Origin: Xenorhabdus indica
GTDB lineage: Bacteria > Pseudomonadota > Gammaproteobacteria > Enterobacterales > Enterobacteriaceae
Length of the DNA stretch: 64,000 nt
Reading direction: 5' to 3'
NCBI RefSeq assembly: GCF_014467235.1
Contig: NZ_NKHP01000010.1
Coordinates: forward strand, 62,001 to 126,000
Part shown: positions 40,560 through 51,511 of the stretch, in pieces
How positions within the stretch are numbered: position 1 is the first letter of the stretch
Layout: every line of letters begins with the position of its first letter
Notes under the pieces: model-generated
Told to the model about the DNA's origin: nothing
Database searches by the model: none
What the model saw: only the letters and a program-made list of their open reading frames with translations
Position numbers and translations under genes: made by a program

Positions 40560-40928
40560 TCAGATTTTGCTTAAAGAAGCGTTTAAATCATGTAACAGAA
40601 TGTTAGTTAAGTGTTTATTTGTTTTTTGCCACTTTGTCAGTTCAACAAAGCTTATCTTATCATTTCCAAACAAATTATATGTTTCATCCAGATATTTATC
40701 AATTAAGGTACTGAGGTTGTAGTTGTCAGTATATTTAATTTTAAAACTCCAAACAAACTCTGTAATGTGTTCGATAAATTCGTTTAGTCTTAAGCTTTTT
40801 TCAGAAGTCAGATCGTTTATCCAATGATTATCAGTGCGATTCAACACTGAAAATGCTTCGTGAATTAAATTTTCACATAAGTACTTTAATTCAGCAATAT
40901 CATGTCTTTTTGGTGAATATTCATCCAT
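40560..40928 (-). CDS. tomB: Hha toxicity modulator TomB (YbaJ)
   Basis: TomB counteracts Hha toxicity and affects biofilm formation in E. coli. The 122-residue product begins MDEYSPKRHDIAELKYLCENL, the conserved family N-terminus, and has LNEFIEHITEFVWSFKIKYTDNYNLSTLIDKYLDETYNLFG. It is more diverged in its second half. The ATG at 40928 follows GGGAGG; the extension to 40952 would contain that site. It is the first gene of tomB-hha. Confidence 0.93.
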   Translation of the reverse strand: MDEYSPKRHDIAELKYLCENLIHEAFSVLNRTDNHWINDLTSEKSLRLNEFIEHITEFVWSFKIKYTDNYNLSTLIDKYLDETYNLFGNDKISFVELTKWQKTNKHLTNILLHDLNASLSKI

Positions 40929-41224
40929 AATCACCTCCCGTAAACAATGCACGGCTTATTTTGAGCTAAGGCTTATACATATCAATTATTATAGTCGTTC
41001 TTTTAGAATTAAGCCTATCAAAACATGATTATTATTTATTAATAATAAGTCTCTATATTTCTTTCGTTCACCAATCCGTTTTTTTAAAGGTGAGCAATTT
41101 ACACTTAGTTAAGGCTAAAAGCTAGTATGCTACTAAAAATATGGATGTAAACACATATGACATCAAATATATTGGATTATACTAATATAGTAGATGTTAT
41201 AGCAAGTAGGTACAAAAATCATTA

Positions 41225-41390
41225 TATACCCTTCATCTTTCAAATTGCTACTTTTTTGCTGATTATAGCGTTGGCTGCGTTCACTCACATATGTTATCCA
41301 GGCACAGTTATCTAGGTATAGTTATCTATGGCTTCTGGAGGTTTGTGAGTTGTTTGTTATCACGCTGCAACTTGAATTCGACTTGGGTAT
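41225..41390 (+). repeat. Dispersed palindromic repeat, copy C
   Basis: About 166 bp from TATACCC to GGGTAT. It shares CTTTCAA, GGCTGCGTTCACTCA, the AGTTATCTATG core, and GCTGCAACTTGAA with copies A and B. Its centre carries AGTTATCTA twice (41307-41315 and 41321-41329), an internal duplication. Non-coding. Confidence 0.7.
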
Positions 41391-41664
41391 GAGTAATTGT
41401 ATTGGAACTTTCAAAATCGATATAACATCATTATTACATATATCATCATCAAGGGGGAACACTTTTTACCATTAAAGGTGTAATCAGAAGAAACAGATGT
41501 CAAGTTACCAACTTATCTCCCATTTATTATAAAAAACGTAAAGATATCACATTTTAAAAGTAGAGCATTTTTCATAAGTATTTATTTTAACTGTGGTAAA
41601 AGTGGTTTTTCCAAGTTGGATACAAGAGAGGATGTTTTGTTGTTGGTGTCATTGGGTTGATATA

Positions 41665-41688
41665 AAAGGCCACGAGTGTGGCCTTTTA
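41665..41688 (-). terminator. Terminator of acrAB
   Basis: A perfect 10-bp stem AAAAGGCCAC/GTGGCCTTTT with a GAGT loop, 15 bases beyond the acrB stop; on the minus strand it ends CCTTTTATAT. Confidence 0.88.
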
Positions 41689-41703
41689 AGTTAATTACTG
41701 GAT

Positions 41704-44700
41704 TTATTGAGGAGATGAAATGTGTTTTATATCCTCATTTTTTTGGCTAAAACGGCGTCTAATTACAACAAAGAATACAGGGACGAAATAGATTGCCAGC
41801 GATGTTGCAGCAATCATACCTCCCAGTACGCCAGTTCCTACGGCATTTTGAGCACCAGAGCCAGCACCATTGCTCAAAACCAAAGGCATGACACCTAGCA
41901 TAAAGGCCAAAGAAGTCATCAGAATCGGACGTAAACGCATCCTCGCAGCCTCCAGAGTTGCTTCTATTAGTCCTTTACCTTCCTTCTCCAGCAAGTCCTT
42001 AGCGAATTCAACGATAAGGATGGCATTTTTTGCAGACAAACCGATTGTGGTTAGCAACCCTACTTTAAAGTAGATATCGTTGTCCAGACCCCGAATTAAA
42101 GTTGCCAGCAATGCACCAATAATTCCTAGTGGTACAACTAACATTACAGAGAATGGTATGGACCAGCTTTCATACAGCGCTGCCAGACAAAGGAACACGA
42201 CAATCAATGATAGAGCATATAGTGCCGGAGCCTGGTTACCTGATAGACGTTCCTGATAAGACATTCCCGTCCAGTCATAGCCAACACCCGATGGCAACTG
42301 TGAAGCAAGTTTTTCCATCAGAGCCATTGCATCACCGGTACTTTTCCCGCGGGCAGCTTCACCGACAATTTCCATTGATGGTAATCCGTTGTAGCGTTCC
42401 AGACGTGGAGGACCATAAATCCATGGTTCTTTAGAAGTATCTATGAATGCAGAGAATGGCACCATTTCACCGAAATAGTTACGGACATACAGCTTACCAA
42501 TATCTTTTGGCAACATACGGAAAGCTGAATAGGCCTGAACATAGACCTTTTTAACCCGACCCCGGTCGATGAAATCGTTGATATAAGCACCACCAAACAT
42601 CGTACTTAATGTTGTGTTGATATCATTGACGGAAACACCCAGTGCTTCTGCTTTCTCCTGATCAATATAGAAGCGGTACTGAGGAGTATCCTCCTGCCCA
42701 TTAGGACGAACACTCGTGAGCATATCTGGATGTTGAGCAACCATGCCCAGTAATTGGTTACGTGCATTTATCAACGCTTCATGTCCGAGGTTTCCTCTAT
42801 CAATGAGCTGGAAGTCAAAACCGCTGGAGGAACCTAATTCTACAATCGCCGGAATGTTAAATGCGAATACCATCCCTTCCTTGATTTGTGAAAAACGGAT
42901 GTTAGCCCGGTCTAGAATTGCCGGGACTTTGTCTTTTGCTGCCTTACGCTCATCCCAATCTTTTAAGCTGACAAAGGCCAGCCCCATATTTTGTCCCATA
43001 CCAGCAAAACCAAAGCCGTTTAAGGTAAATACAGATTGAACAACGTCTTTTTCATCGGTATAGAAGTAATCATTGACTTCATCCAATACTTTTTGTGTCT
43101 GCTCCTGAGTTGATCCAGAAGGTAGCTGAACCATTGCCAGCAGTACCCCCTGATCTTCTTGTGGAAGGAAAGAAGAGGGGATACGCATGAATATCAGAGC
43201 CATACCTGCGATCAGTCCAACATAAATCAGCAGATAACGCCCTGTACCACGTAGCATACGCCCTACACTATCGGTATAGTGATGTGTGCTTTTTTCGAAC
43301 AAGCGGTTAAACCAGCCAAAGAAACCGGTTTGAATGCCATGACTGCCTTTAGTAACGGGTTTAAGCATGGTTGCACAGAGTGCGGGTGTCAGGATCAAGG
43401 CAACAAAGACAGACAATATCATTGCTGAGACGATTGTCACCGAGAATTGACGATAAATTGCACCGGTCGATCCACCAAAGAACGCCATTGGAACAAATAC
43501 CGCAGAAAGTACCAGTGCGATACCGACCAAAGCACTTTGGATCTGCCCCATTGATTTTTTTGTCGCTTCTTTTGGTGAGAGCCCTTCTTCTTGCATGACG
43601 CGCTCAACATTTTCCACCACGACGATTGCATCATCTACGAGTAGTCCAATGGCAAGTACCATAGCAAACATGGTTAACGTATTGATGGAGTAACCAAATG
43701 CGGCCAGTACTGAAAATGTACCTAGTAATACGATCGGAACTGCAATAGTTGGGATCAGTGTTGCCCGGAAGTTTTGCAGGAACAGATACATGACAACAAA
43801 GACCAGCAGGATAGCTTCTGCCAGTGTTTTCACCACTTCGAAAATAGAAATCTTAACGAAGGGGGTTGTGTCATACGGATATACAACGGTCAAACCATGC
43901 GGGAAGAATGGTTGCAGCTCAGCCAGTACTTTTTTGACCGCTTTAGACGTATCTAAGGCGTTGGCACCGGTTGCTAATTTGATACCGAGCCCTGACGCCG
44001 CTTTACCATTGAATCGGGCGATGAAGCCATAGTTTTGAGCACCAAGCTCAACAGTGGCAACATCACTTAGACTGATTTTTGAACCATCCGGATTTACACG
44101 TATCAGGATATTGCTGAATTGTTCGGGAGAACTTAGACGTGTCTGGGCAATGATGGAAACATTCAGGCGTTGCCCAGGAACAGGAGGTGTTCCCCCTAGC
44201 TGACCGGCTGCAACTTGGTTGTTCTGATCTCTGATGGCCTTCATGACATCTTGTACAGTCATTTTATAATTGACCAACTTGTCAGGATCGAGCCAGATAC
44301 GCATGGCATACTGAGTACCAAGCAGCATGGCTTCACCCACACCAGTAACGCGGCTGAGGGAGTCTTTGACACTGGCTCCGATATAGTCGGAGATGTCATC
44401 CTGAGTCATAGAATCATCTTCAGAAATGAAGCCCGCGACCATTAAAAATGAACTGGTTGTTTTATCAACGCTAACGCCTTGCTGTTGAACTTCCTGAGGT
44501 AACAATGGCATTGCCAGTTGCAGTTTATTTTGTACCTGCACTTGTGCAATATCAGGATCTGTGTTCGCTTCAAAGGTGAGTGTGATACTCACTTGGCCAG
44601 CAGAATCACTATTAGAAGACATGTACACTAAGTTATCGATACCATTCATATTTTGCTCAATAACTTGAGTGACTGTGTTCTGTACTGTTGTTGCGTCAGC

Positions 44701-44853
44701 TCCAGGATAATTTGCTGAGATAGAAATCGATGGCGGTGCAATAGAAGGATATTGCTCCACAGGTAATTTCATTATTGCCAACAGACCAGAAAGCATAGTG
44801 ATAATCGCAATTACCCATGCAAAGATTGGTCGTTCTATAAAAAACTTAGGCAT
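41704..44853 (-). CDS. acrB: Multidrug efflux RND transporter permease AcrB
   Basis: AcrB is the proton-driven inner-membrane pump of the AcrAB-TolC tripartite efflux system. The 1049-residue chain equals E. coli AcrB in length: 12 membrane helices, proton-relay Asp407-Asp408 in [16 protein letters not shown], a conserved Lys near 940 in [13 protein letters not shown], and large periplasmic porter and docking domains. It follows acrA by 14 bases. The C-terminal tail ([13 protein letters not shown]) is variable in the family. Confidence 0.98.
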   Translation of the reverse strand: MPKFFIERPIFAWVIAIITMLSGLLAIMKLPVEQYPSIAPPSISISANYPGADATTVQNTVTQVIEQNMNGIDNLVYMSSNSDSAGQVSITLTFEANTDPDIAQVQVQNKLQLAMPLLPQEVQQQGVSVDKTTSSFLMVAGFISEDDSMTQDDISDYIGASVKDSLSRVTGVGEAMLLGTQYAMRIWLDPDKLVNYKMTVQDVMKAIRDQNNQVAAGQLGGTPPVPGQRLNVSIIAQTRLSSPEQFSNILIRVNPDGSKISLSDVATVELGAQNYGFIARFNGKAASGLGIKLATGANALDTSKAVKKVLAELQPFFPHGLTVVYPYDTTPFVKISIFEVVKTLAEAILLVFVVMYLFLQNFRATLIPTIAVPIVLLGTFSVLAAFGYSINTLTMFAMVLAIGLLVDDAIVVVENVERVMQEEGLSPKEATKKSMGQIQSALVGIALVLSAVFVPMAFFGGSTGAIYRQFSVTIVSAMILSVFVALILTPALCATMLKPVTKGSHGIQTGFFGWFNRLFEKSTHHYTDSVGRMLRGTGRYLLIYVGLIAGMALIFMRIPSSFLPQEDQGVLLAMVQLPSGSTQEQTQKVLDEVNDYFYTDEKDVVQSVFTLNGFGFAGMGQNMGLAFVSLKDWDERKAAKDKVPAILDRANIRFSQIKEGMVFAFNIPAIVELGSSSGFDFQLIDRGNLGHEALINARNQLLGMVAQHPDMLTSVRPNGQEDTPQYRFYIDQEKAEALGVSVNDINTTLSTMFGGAYINDFIDRGRVKKVYVQAYSAFRMLPKDIGKLYVRNYFGEMVPFSAFIDTSKEPWIYGPPRLERYNGLPSMEIVGEAARGKSTGDAMALMEKLASQLPSGVGYDWTGMSYQERLSGNQAPALYALSLIVVFLCLAALYESWSIPFSVMLVVPLGIIGALLATLIRGLDNDIYFKVGLLTTIGLSAKNAILIVEFAKDLLEKEGKGLIEATLEAARMRLRPILMTSLAFMLGVMPLVLSNGAGSGAQNAVGTGVLGGMIAATSLAIYFVPVFFVVIRRRFSQKNEDIKHISSPQ

Positions 44854-44867
44854 GAATCCCCAACTCC

Positions 44868-46067
44868 TTATTGAGATTTTTTGGCTGATTCAGTTTTAGT
44901 TGTTGTAGGCTTGGCATCCAAATCAACTTCCGTTGGCTGAACTGTTATTCCCGGCGCGATTTTCTGCAACCCTGTGACGATGACTCTATCACCTGCTTTT
45001 AAGCCTGCGGTAACCAGCCATTTGTTGCCAACGGCTTGAGTGGCATTGATAGAACGCAACTCCACTTTGTTATCTTTATCAACGACTAGTGTCGTTGCCT
45101 GACCACGAGGTGTTCTGGTCACTCCTTGTTGCGGAACTAAGATCGCATTTTTGCGTACACCTTCTTCCAGTTTGGTACGGACAAACATACCAGGAAGTAG
45201 TTCTTCATTCGGGTTCGGGAAAACAGCACGCATTGTTATGGAACCCGTTGTTTCATCCACAGTAATGTCTGAAAACTCAAGGTGACCAGTCTGGCTATAT
45301 ATTTTCCCTGCATCAGTGATTAAGTGAATTTTGGGCTTACCGTTTTCTCTCTGAACTGTGCCTTTTGCGATCTCATTCTTAAGCCGCAGATAGTCATCGC
45401 TGGATTGCGTGATATCAACATAGATAGGATCAAGTTGTTGGACTGTTGTCAAAGCATTTGCCTGTCCGCCAGAAACCAGAGCTCCTTCAGAGACGGTAGA
45501 TTTACCTGCACGTCCTGAGATGGGAGAAGTGACTTTAGTATAAGCTAAGCTTATGCGGGCACTTTCCAATGCCGCTTTCAAAGATTGAACATCTGCCGCA
45601 GCCTGAGCATATTCGGAATTTGCTTTATCAAATTCCTGCTTACTGACATATTGCGTACCCAATAATGACTTATAGCGTTCAACAGTTAAACGAGCGACGC
45701 TTTCGTTTGCTTCTGCTCTGGCCAGATTTGCTTTGGCCTTACTGTAATCTGCTTGATAGGTTGCTGAATCAATTTGATATAAAGAATCTCCGGCATGAAC
45801 ATCACTGCCTTCTTTGTAGTTACGTTTCAGAATGATGCCACCGACTTGAGGGCGTACTTCAGCAACACGATAAGCTGAAGTTCTGCCCGGTAATTCTGTG
45901 ATCACTGTCAGAGGTTCAGCTTTCAGCGTTACGATACCGACTTCAGGAACCTGCTCGCCAGCAGCCCCTTGCTGAAAATCTTGACTGTCATTACATCCTG
46001 AGAGAATGAAGCTGCCTGAAAGTACCAATAATATGGCCAGAGGCACAACCCCTCTGATTTTTCGCAT
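44868..46067 (-). CDS. acrA: Multidrug efflux periplasmic adaptor AcrA
   Basis: AcrA is the lipoprotein adaptor linking AcrB with TolC. The 399-residue product has a lipoprotein signal (LSGC, Cys25), a lipoyl/barrel-sandwich half-motif ([29 protein letters not shown]), a long alpha-hairpin (about 98-170, [23 protein letters not shown]), beta-barrel and membrane-proximal domains. It starts the acrAB operon, divergent from its repressor gene acrR with an AcrR-type operator in the 151-base gap. Confidence 0.97.
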   Translation of the reverse strand: MRKIRGVVPLAILLVLSGSFILSGCNDSQDFQQGAAGEQVPEVGIVTLKAEPLTVITELPGRTSAYRVAEVRPQVGGIILKRNYKEGSDVHAGDSLYQIDSATYQADYSKAKANLARAEANESVARLTVERYKSLLGTQYVSKQEFDKANSEYAQAAADVQSLKAALESARISLAYTKVTSPISGRAGKSTVSEGALVSGGQANALTTVQQLDPIYVDITQSSDDYLRLKNEIAKGTVQRENGKPKIHLITDAGKIYSQTGHLEFSDITVDETTGSITMRAVFPNPNEELLPGMFVRTKLEEGVRKNAILVPQQGVTRTPRGQATTLVVDKDNKVELRSINATQAVGNKWLVTAGLKAGDRVIVTGLQKIAPGITVQPTEVDLDAKPTTTKTESAKKSQ

Positions 46068-46155
46068 AAGTAAACCTCAATTTTTCAATGTAAACTCTCG
46101 AATTGATGAGTGCTAACGAGTGAAATTATTACTTCATTGATGAGCGATGCTATAG

Positions 46156-46179
46156 TACAAACATACATGAATGTATGTA
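46156..46179. promoter_or_regulatory. AcrR operator
   Basis: This 24-bp stretch aligns with the E. coli AcrR box: the right half AATGTATGTA is identical, and the left half TACAAACATA is degenerate. It also contains a perfect 8-bp dyad, ACATACAT-GA-ATGTATGT (46161-46178). It lies between the divergent acrA and acrR starts. Confidence 0.8.
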
Positions 46180-46218
46180 AATTAGCCTCGGTTAAAAAAC
46201 AAAGTCTATGGCATAAAA

Positions 46219-46237
46219 ATGGCACGAAAAACTAAAC
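46219..46237 (+). promoter_or_regulatory. Marbox-like site overlapping the acrR start
   Basis: ATGGCACGAAAAACTAAAC fits the MarA/SoxS/Rob consensus (AYnGCAC-nnWnn-RYYAAAY) at every specified base. It covers the first six codons of acrR and lies about 150 bases upstream of acrA. The same bases encode MARKTK, so part of the match could be coding constraint. Confidence 0.5.
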
Positions 46238-46869
46238 AGCAAGCTAAAGAAACTCGTCAACAAATTATAGAAGCTGCGATAAAGGTTTTTTCTGAGCGTG
46301 GCGTTTCTGCTACGTCATTATCAGATATCGCAATTGCAGCCGGTGTAACACGTGGCGCAATTTATTGGCATTTTAAAAACAAAACTGATTTACTTTTTGC
46401 TGCTTGTAAAATGCCCGAAAGCACAATAGATGCTTTTGAAAAAGAGTATCAAGCAAAATATCCCAATAATCCACTCCTTGTATTGAGATCTCTGTTGATT
46501 TTTCTGTTAAAAATGATGACGGGTAATTGCCAGAATCGTTTGTTAATGGAAATTTTTTTCCATAAATGTGAGTTTGTTGGAGAAATGTCTTTATTGGCTG
46601 AACAGATTCGGGAGGTATGTATTTCCGATTATCAAAAAATAGAAGACGTGTTGGCTGCTTGTATTCAATCGGGAGAGTTGCCTCATGATATCGATCCAAA
46701 ACGTTCAGCTATTATGCTAAGAGCATTAATGACTGGGTTATTGGAGAATTGGTTATTTGCGCCGGACAGTTTTAATATTCAGGAGCAATCTGTATATCTG
46801 GTGGATAGTTTCATTGATACACTAAAATATAGCCATCACATGCGCCATATTGAAGAAAACAAATTTTGA
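46219..46869 (+). CDS. acrR: TetR-family repressor AcrR
   Basis: AcrR represses acrAB and its own gene and is released by drugs bound in its C-terminal pocket. The 216-residue product has the TetR helix-turn-helix (AAIKVFSERGVSATSLSDIAIAAGVTRGAIYWHFKNKTDLL, residues 19-60) and a helical ligand domain. The N-terminus MARKTKQQAKETRQQI matches E. coli. Divergent from acrAB. Confidence 0.96.
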   Translation: MARKTKQQAKETRQQIIEAAIKVFSERGVSATSLSDIAIAAGVTRGAIYWHFKNKTDLLFAACKMPESTIDAFEKEYQAKYPNNPLLVLRSLLIFLLKMMTGNCQNRLLMEIFFHKCEFVGEMSLLAEQIREVCISDYQKIEDVLAACIQSGELPHDIDPKRSAIMLRALMTGLLENWLFAPDSFNIQEQSVYLVDSFIDTLKYSHHMRHIEENKF

Positions 46870-47032
46870 ATAACATGAGATAAATATGAATGGAATCAAT
46901 TTTTATTATGGTCAGTAATTATATGCTCTCAAGAGCAGGTTCTTGACACTGAGCTGAAAAATAAACATAGCAGTGTTACCCGCACTTCAGTGCTATCATT
47001 CCATTATCTGCAAACGATGAGTAAATGAATTC

Positions 47033-50000
47033 ATGGTTCCATTTAACCACTATTTGAGTGCAGTACTCAATAAGGGGGTCTTGTGCAATAAAAGACCTGG
47101 GATGCTGTATTTTCGCTTTTTAGGGCTGGTGAGCTTATTTATTCTGCTGTCATGCTTTTTTCATCCAGCTATGGCTGCATTCAGCAGTGATGTTCCAACG
47201 CGGGATGATATCCAGAATCAACTTAAAGTGTTAACCGAGCGTAAGGAGCATACAGTTGAGGAGAAAGCCTCAATAGTCGACTTAGAAAAAACGCTCTCTT
47301 TCTTTGATAAAATAGATCAAGTTAAGCTGGATTCTGAGCAACTTAAAAAAAATTTACAGGAATTACCACAGAAATCACAACAGCTCACCACTGAATTAGC
47401 AAGCCTGAAGAATAATTCCCAACAGAATGAGAATGAATATAAGCAAAATCTGGCTACTTTGTCTCTGAAACAGCTTGAAGCTAAACTGAACAATACACTG
47501 AACAATCTGCAAAAAGCACAGGACAATCTCGCCAGTTATAATAGTCAACTGATTGGGTTACAAACGCAGCCAGAAAGAGCACAAAATTTGCTGTACCATA
47601 ATGTACAACGGTTGCAGCAAATTCGTAATCAGCTTAATAACGCAATCACGGAACAGTCTGAGGTTCGTCATACCGAAATCGAATTATTATTGGTAGAGCA
47701 ATCTTTCTTGATGCAACAAAAGGACTACCAAAAAGAGTCCTTGCAAGTCAATACCCAGTTACAAACGCTTTTACAGCTTCAACGTGATTACACTTCTTTC
47801 CAAATTGAACAATTGGAGCGGTATGTCCAGTTAATTCAGGATATTGTTAATGGAAGACACCTAATTGTTTCGGAAGAAACTGCCAAAGAGGTGCAGAATT
47901 CAGATGATACTAATCCCCATATTCAGTCCAATCCGCTGGTCAGGGAAGAAATCGAGATAAATCGAGATCTCAGTGAACGTTTGGTAGCGGCAACACGGGA
48001 TAATAACCAACTAGTGCAGAAAAAAATTCAGGTAAAGAATTTTCTGGATAGAGCTATCCAATCTGAGCGTGGTTTGAAAGAGCAAGTTAAAGTGTTACGT
48101 GGAAGCTTATTGTTATCACGCATTTTGTTTCAGGAACAGCTCAAAGTACCCCGAAATGTCCTGACAAAGGACTTACCAACGAAAATTGCCGACTTGCGGT
48201 TAGAACAGTTTGAGATTGCTCAGCAACGTGATCAGCTTTACTTGGTTAATGACTATATCAATCAACTATTGAACCAACATGTTAGTGAGATACAAAATGA
48301 GCCTCAAGAGATGGTTGGGGAAATTCGTAATGCGATAGAGCAATTGCTTGAGATCCGCCGGGATTTATTGAACCAACTGAATAACTTGCTTGGTCAGCAG
48401 ATTACACACGCTATTAATTTGCAGATGGATCAACAGGAGTTATTGGATGTGAGTCAATCGCTGGAACAGACGCTTGTCCAGCAGATTTTCTGGGTTAATA
48501 GCAATAAGCCTATGAACTGGGCATGGTTGAAATCACTGCCAGCATTAGCTCATGAGGAGCTGACGCATTTTAATATTCATTTTACGATCAGCGGGCTTAT
48601 CACCGGGTTGCAGAATTCCATTCACTTTGTTATTCCCCTTTTACTTGTAGGGCTGTTTTTACGCTGGCAGACAAAAAGTATTAATGTGCAACTAAAGAAA
48701 ATTTCTGCTGAGGTAGGGCAACTACGCAGGGATAGTCAATTACATACTCCACTGGCCTTGATTCTGACGCTGATAAAGACATTGCCTCTGGCTTTTATTA
48801 TTCTGGCAATAGGTTACTGGTACTCGAAGTCAGGTGATGAGTTAGGAGAGTTGGTTTGGGGATTTTCCCGTCAATTGGCGTTATTCTGGATTGTCTATAG
48901 ATGCAGTTATCAAATTCTGGATAAAGGGGGGCTGGGAGAACAGCATTTCTCACTGAATAAAGAATTGTGTTCACTATTTCGCAAAAACCTCGCGAGATTG
49001 TCACTCGCTTTATTGCCGCTTCTGTTTTGGGTAACCCTGGGCGTTAAACATCCACTTCGGTTATCTGATGATGTTATTGGTCAATGTACGGTACTGATTT
49101 GTCTGTTCTTTGTTTTCATTTTTATTTTTCCATTCTGCCGTCAAGTATGGCGTGAAAAAAGTTCGCATATGATCCAAACCATCGTGGTAACAACATTGAC
49201 TTTTGCCCCGTTGGTTCTCATTGTGCTAACGGTATCCGGCTACTTCTATACGACATTACGTTTATCTGAACGCTGGCTTTACAGTGGTTATCTGCTACTT
49301 CTCTGGCATATTTGCTATCAGTCCTGTCTGCGTGGATTAAGCCTTGCAGCACGTAGTATTGCGTATCGCCGGGCGGTTGCCCGCCGTCAGGCTCAGGCAA
49401 AAGAAGGTGCAGAGGGTGAAGTGGTGGAAGAACCACCAATGGCATTGGATCTCATTAATCAGCAATCATTACGTTTAACCACGATGGTGCTGTTTCTGAT
49501 CTTTTTTATGGCATTTTACTGGACTTGGTCTGACTTGGTGACGGTATTCTCTTACCTTGATGGAATTAATCTGTGGCAATACAGTACGGCAACAGAGCTA
49601 GGAAATGTCCTGCAACACGTCACCTTGAAAGATTTGGCTCTTTCCATAGCTATGCTGGTTATTTCATGGGTTATGATGAGAAACTTGCCGGGTTTGTTGG
49701 AAGTATTGGTACTATCCCGTTTACAGTTACAACAGGGTTCTTCTTATGCCATTAAGACAACGTTGACTTATTTTATCATCGGTGTTGGGGGGATTAGTGC
49801 ACTGGCAACACTGGGTGTTTCATGGAATAAATTACAGTGGCTGGCAGCAGCACTTTCGGTGGGGTTGGGATTTGGATTACAGGAAATCTTTGCCAATTTC
49901 GTTTCAGGTTTGATTATCTTGTTTGAACGTCCTGTTCGTATCGGCGATACCGTTACTATAGGAACATATTCTGGTTCAGTCAGTAAAATCCGTATTCGTG

Positions 50001-50521
50001 CAACAACAATTACTGATTTTGATCGTAAAGAGGTCATTATTCCTAATCGGGCATTTGTTACAGAGCGCCTGATTAACTGGACACTTTCTGACACAATCAC
50101 CCGTATTATCATTAAGGTGGGTGTTGCATATGGTTCTGATCTCGATAAGGTGAAAGAAGTGATGTTACAGGCGGCGAAAAGTAACCCCCGCGTCATGAAC
50201 GAACCAGAACCTCAGGTTTATTTCATGAGTTTCGGGGCTAGCACACTGGATCATGAATTAAGGTTATATGTGCGGGAATTAGGTGATCGCAGTCGCACGG
50301 TTGATGAAGTTAACCGCAGTATAGATAAATTGTGCCGGGAAAATGATATCAATATTGCGTTCAATCAGTTGGAAGTCTATTTGCATAATGGACAGGGAAA
50401 TAGCCTGCAAGAAGTTCAAAAGACGATGGTTCAAAATTCTGTGGCTCAGCCCTTCATGAGCAGTGGTCAACGTTATTCAGATGAACATCCAGCCTCTGAC
50501 GACAAGCCTCTCTTACCTTAA
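47033..50521 (+). CDS. mscK: Mechanosensitive channel MscK (KefA)
   Basis: MscK is a large K+-regulated mechanosensitive channel of the MscS family. The product (1162 residues from this start) has a signal peptide, a periplasmic coiled-coil domain of about 450 residues (e.g. NLQKAQDNLASYNSQLIGLQTQPE), eleven predicted membrane helices, and the MscS core with WLAAALSVGLGFGLQEIFANFVSGLIILFERPVRIGDTV near residue 940. The start is uncertain: the ATG at 47033 lacks a good ribosome binding site; an ATG at 47102 would place the signal peptide (MLYFRFLGLVSLFILLSCF) at the N-terminus. Confidence 0.93.
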   Translation: MVPFNHYLSAVLNKGVLCNKRPGMLYFRFLGLVSLFILLSCFFHPAMAAFSSDVPTRDDIQNQLKVLTERKEHTVEEKASIVDLEKTLSFFDKIDQVKLDSEQLKKNLQELPQKSQQLTTELASLKNNSQQNENEYKQNLATLSLKQLEAKLNNTLNNLQKAQDNLASYNSQLIGLQTQPERAQNLLYHNVQRLQQIRNQLNNAITEQSEVRHTEIELLLVEQSFLMQQKDYQKESLQVNTQLQTLLQLQRDYTSFQIEQLERYVQLIQDIVNGRHLIVSEETAKEVQNSDDTNPHIQSNPLVREEIEINRDLSERLVAATRDNNQLVQKKIQVKNFLDRAIQSERGLKEQVKVLRGSLLLSRILFQEQLKVPRNVLTKDLPTKIADLRLEQFEIAQQRDQLYLVNDYINQLLNQHVSEIQNEPQEMVGEIRNAIEQLLEIRRDLLNQLNNLLGQQITHAINLQMDQQELLDVSQSLEQTLVQQIFWVNSNKPMNWAWLKSLPALAHEELTHFNIHFTISGLITGLQNSIHFVIPLLLVGLFLRWQTKSINVQLKKISAEVGQLRRDSQLHTPLALILTLIKTLPLAFIILAIGYWYSKSGDELGELVWGFSRQLALFWIVYRCSYQILDKGGLGEQHFSLNKELCSLFRKNLARLSLALLPLLFWVTLGVKHPLRLSDDVIGQCTVLICLFFVFIFIFPFCRQVWREKSSHMIQTIVVTTLTFAPLVLIVLTVSGYFYTTLRLSERWLYSGYLLLLWHICYQSCLRGLSLAARSIAYRRAVARRQAQAKEGAEGEVVEEPPMALDLINQQSLRLTTMVLFLIFFMAFYWTWSDLVTVFSYLDGINLWQYSTATELGNVLQHVTLKDLALSIAMLVISWVMMRNLPGLLEVLVLSRLQLQQGSSYAIKTTLTYFIIGVGGISALATLGVSWNKLQWLAAALSVGLGFGLQEIFANFVSGLIILFERPVRIGDTVTIGTYSGSVSKIRIRATTITDFDRKEVIIPNRAFVTERLINWTLSDTITRIIIKVGVAYGSDLDKVKEVMLQAAKSNPRVMNEPEPQVYFMSFGASTLDHELRLYVRELGDRSRTVDEVNRSIDKLCRENDINIAFNQLEVYLHNGQGNSLQEVQKTMVQNSVAQPFMSSGQRYSDEHPASDDKPLLP

Positions 50522-50554
50522 GGAATGATTTTAAAAAAATGACTTTAAAAAAAT

Positions 50555-50585
50555 ATGCCTGATGATTGTTTATCAGGCATTTTTC
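50555..50585. terminator. Bidirectional terminator between mscK and rsmS
   Basis: A 9-bp stem ATGCCTGAT/ATCAGGCAT with an 8-base loop, A-rich on the left and T-rich on the right, so functional in both directions. Its right arm includes the rsmS stop codon. Confidence 0.88.
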
Positions 50586-50743
50586 TCAGATTGTTGAGAC
50601 TCTTGTTTTAGTTTCCCTTGAAAGTCATGTTTAACGATTTCTAATGCAGCTAATGCGATTTCAGGGGAAATTTCATTGCATTCGAGTAGATAAATAAGAT
50701 CTACTGCAAGTTTAACTTCAGCGGGTGCATTTTCGAAAACCAT
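50573..50743 (-). CDS. rsmS: Pleiotropic regulator RsmS (YbaM)
   Basis: A 56-residue protein of the RsmS/YbaM family; in Pectobacterium RsmS affects motility and secondary metabolism, while E. coli YbaM has no known biochemical role. The chain reads [45 protein letters not shown], similar to E. coli YbaM along its length. The ATG at 50743 is preferred; the longer frame to 50821 runs into priC. It follows priC by 17 bases, as in E. coli. Confidence 0.9.
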   Translation of the reverse strand: MVFENAPAEVKLAVDLIYLLECNEISPEIALAALEIVKHDFQGKLKQESQQSEKNA

Positions 50744-50760
50744 CACGATTATTCCTCTAA

Positions 50761-51303
50761 TTAATCTGAATGTTCCTGCTTTTCTATCGCTTTTTCTATA
50801 CGCATCAATGCCTGACGGCAACGAGCAAGCCTTCCTGCCAGAGCGGCGATTTCTTTTTGCAGTTTATATTTATTTGCTAATACAACTTGTTGATTTAGTT
50901 GTAACTCACGATCATCAATCATTGCCATTAAACGGCGTTCATAATCTTGATGTTCGGCTAAACGTTGGTAAAGATCTCGCTCTTGTGACTGTCGATCAAA
51001 CTGATCTTCTTGCCTGCGCAGTGATTGGGTGGATAATTCTCTTTTTAGAGCTTCAATTTGTATTACTAAACGTTCAGAAAGAAACTTGACCTGTACAGTG
51101 CGATTGTTTCTGACACAATGTCTTAACTGAACCATATTCTGGTTAATTTCCTGCATATATCCACTGAGTTTATTGCTGTGGTGATGAAATAAAGCCTGAT
51201 CAAAACGAGCAATTGAAAATGGGGTATCTGGCAGGGAAGTTAACTCGGTTGCCAGCATACTGATTTGTTTTTCAAGCACATCTAATAAATTTTGTATACC
51301 CAT
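50761..51303 (-). CDS. priC: Primosomal replication protein PriC
   Basis: PriC recognises stalled forks and helps reload DnaB in the PriC-dependent restart pathway. The 180-residue, mostly helical, basic protein has the family pattern [34 protein letters not shown] and a coiled-coil second half ending with AIEKQEHSD. It starts a two-gene unit with rsmS. In E. coli ybaN lies between priC and apt; here it is absent. Confidence 0.93.
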   Translation of the reverse strand: MGIQNLLDVLEKQISMLATELTSLPDTPFSIARFDQALFHHHSNKLSGYMQEINQNMVQLRHCVRNNRTVQVKFLSERLVIQIEALKRELSTQSLRRQEDQFDRQSQERDLYQRLAEHQDYERRLMAMIDDRELQLNQQVVLANKYKLQKEIAALAGRLARCRQALMRIEKAIEKQEHSD

Positions 51304-51511
51304 CAGTATCCCGTTATAGTCAATAATCTTCTTGTTAAATTCTATGCCATCCGATCATCAAAGTTATGTTTAACAACGATGCCGAACGTCATAGAGGTTA
51401 AGTTTGATACATATCAACAAATATAATCAGCAACGTGCTTTGTTGTTGCTTTTTTCCGGTAGTTTTCATAGATTTTAGCGCTTTCATTTTTTTAACTGGC
51501 TGGCATTAATT

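Larger units (their letters stand above)
40929..41703. other. Gene-free region between tomB and acrB
   Basis: This 775-base stretch contains the tomB upstream region, dispersed repeat copy C (41225-41390) and the acrB terminator (41665-41688). No supported coding frame is visible on either strand. Confidence 0.65.

Noticed and set aside
40560..40928. tomB-hha as a novel toxin-antitoxin system
   Set aside because: Both proteins match the known TomB and Hha/YmoA families in the usual order.
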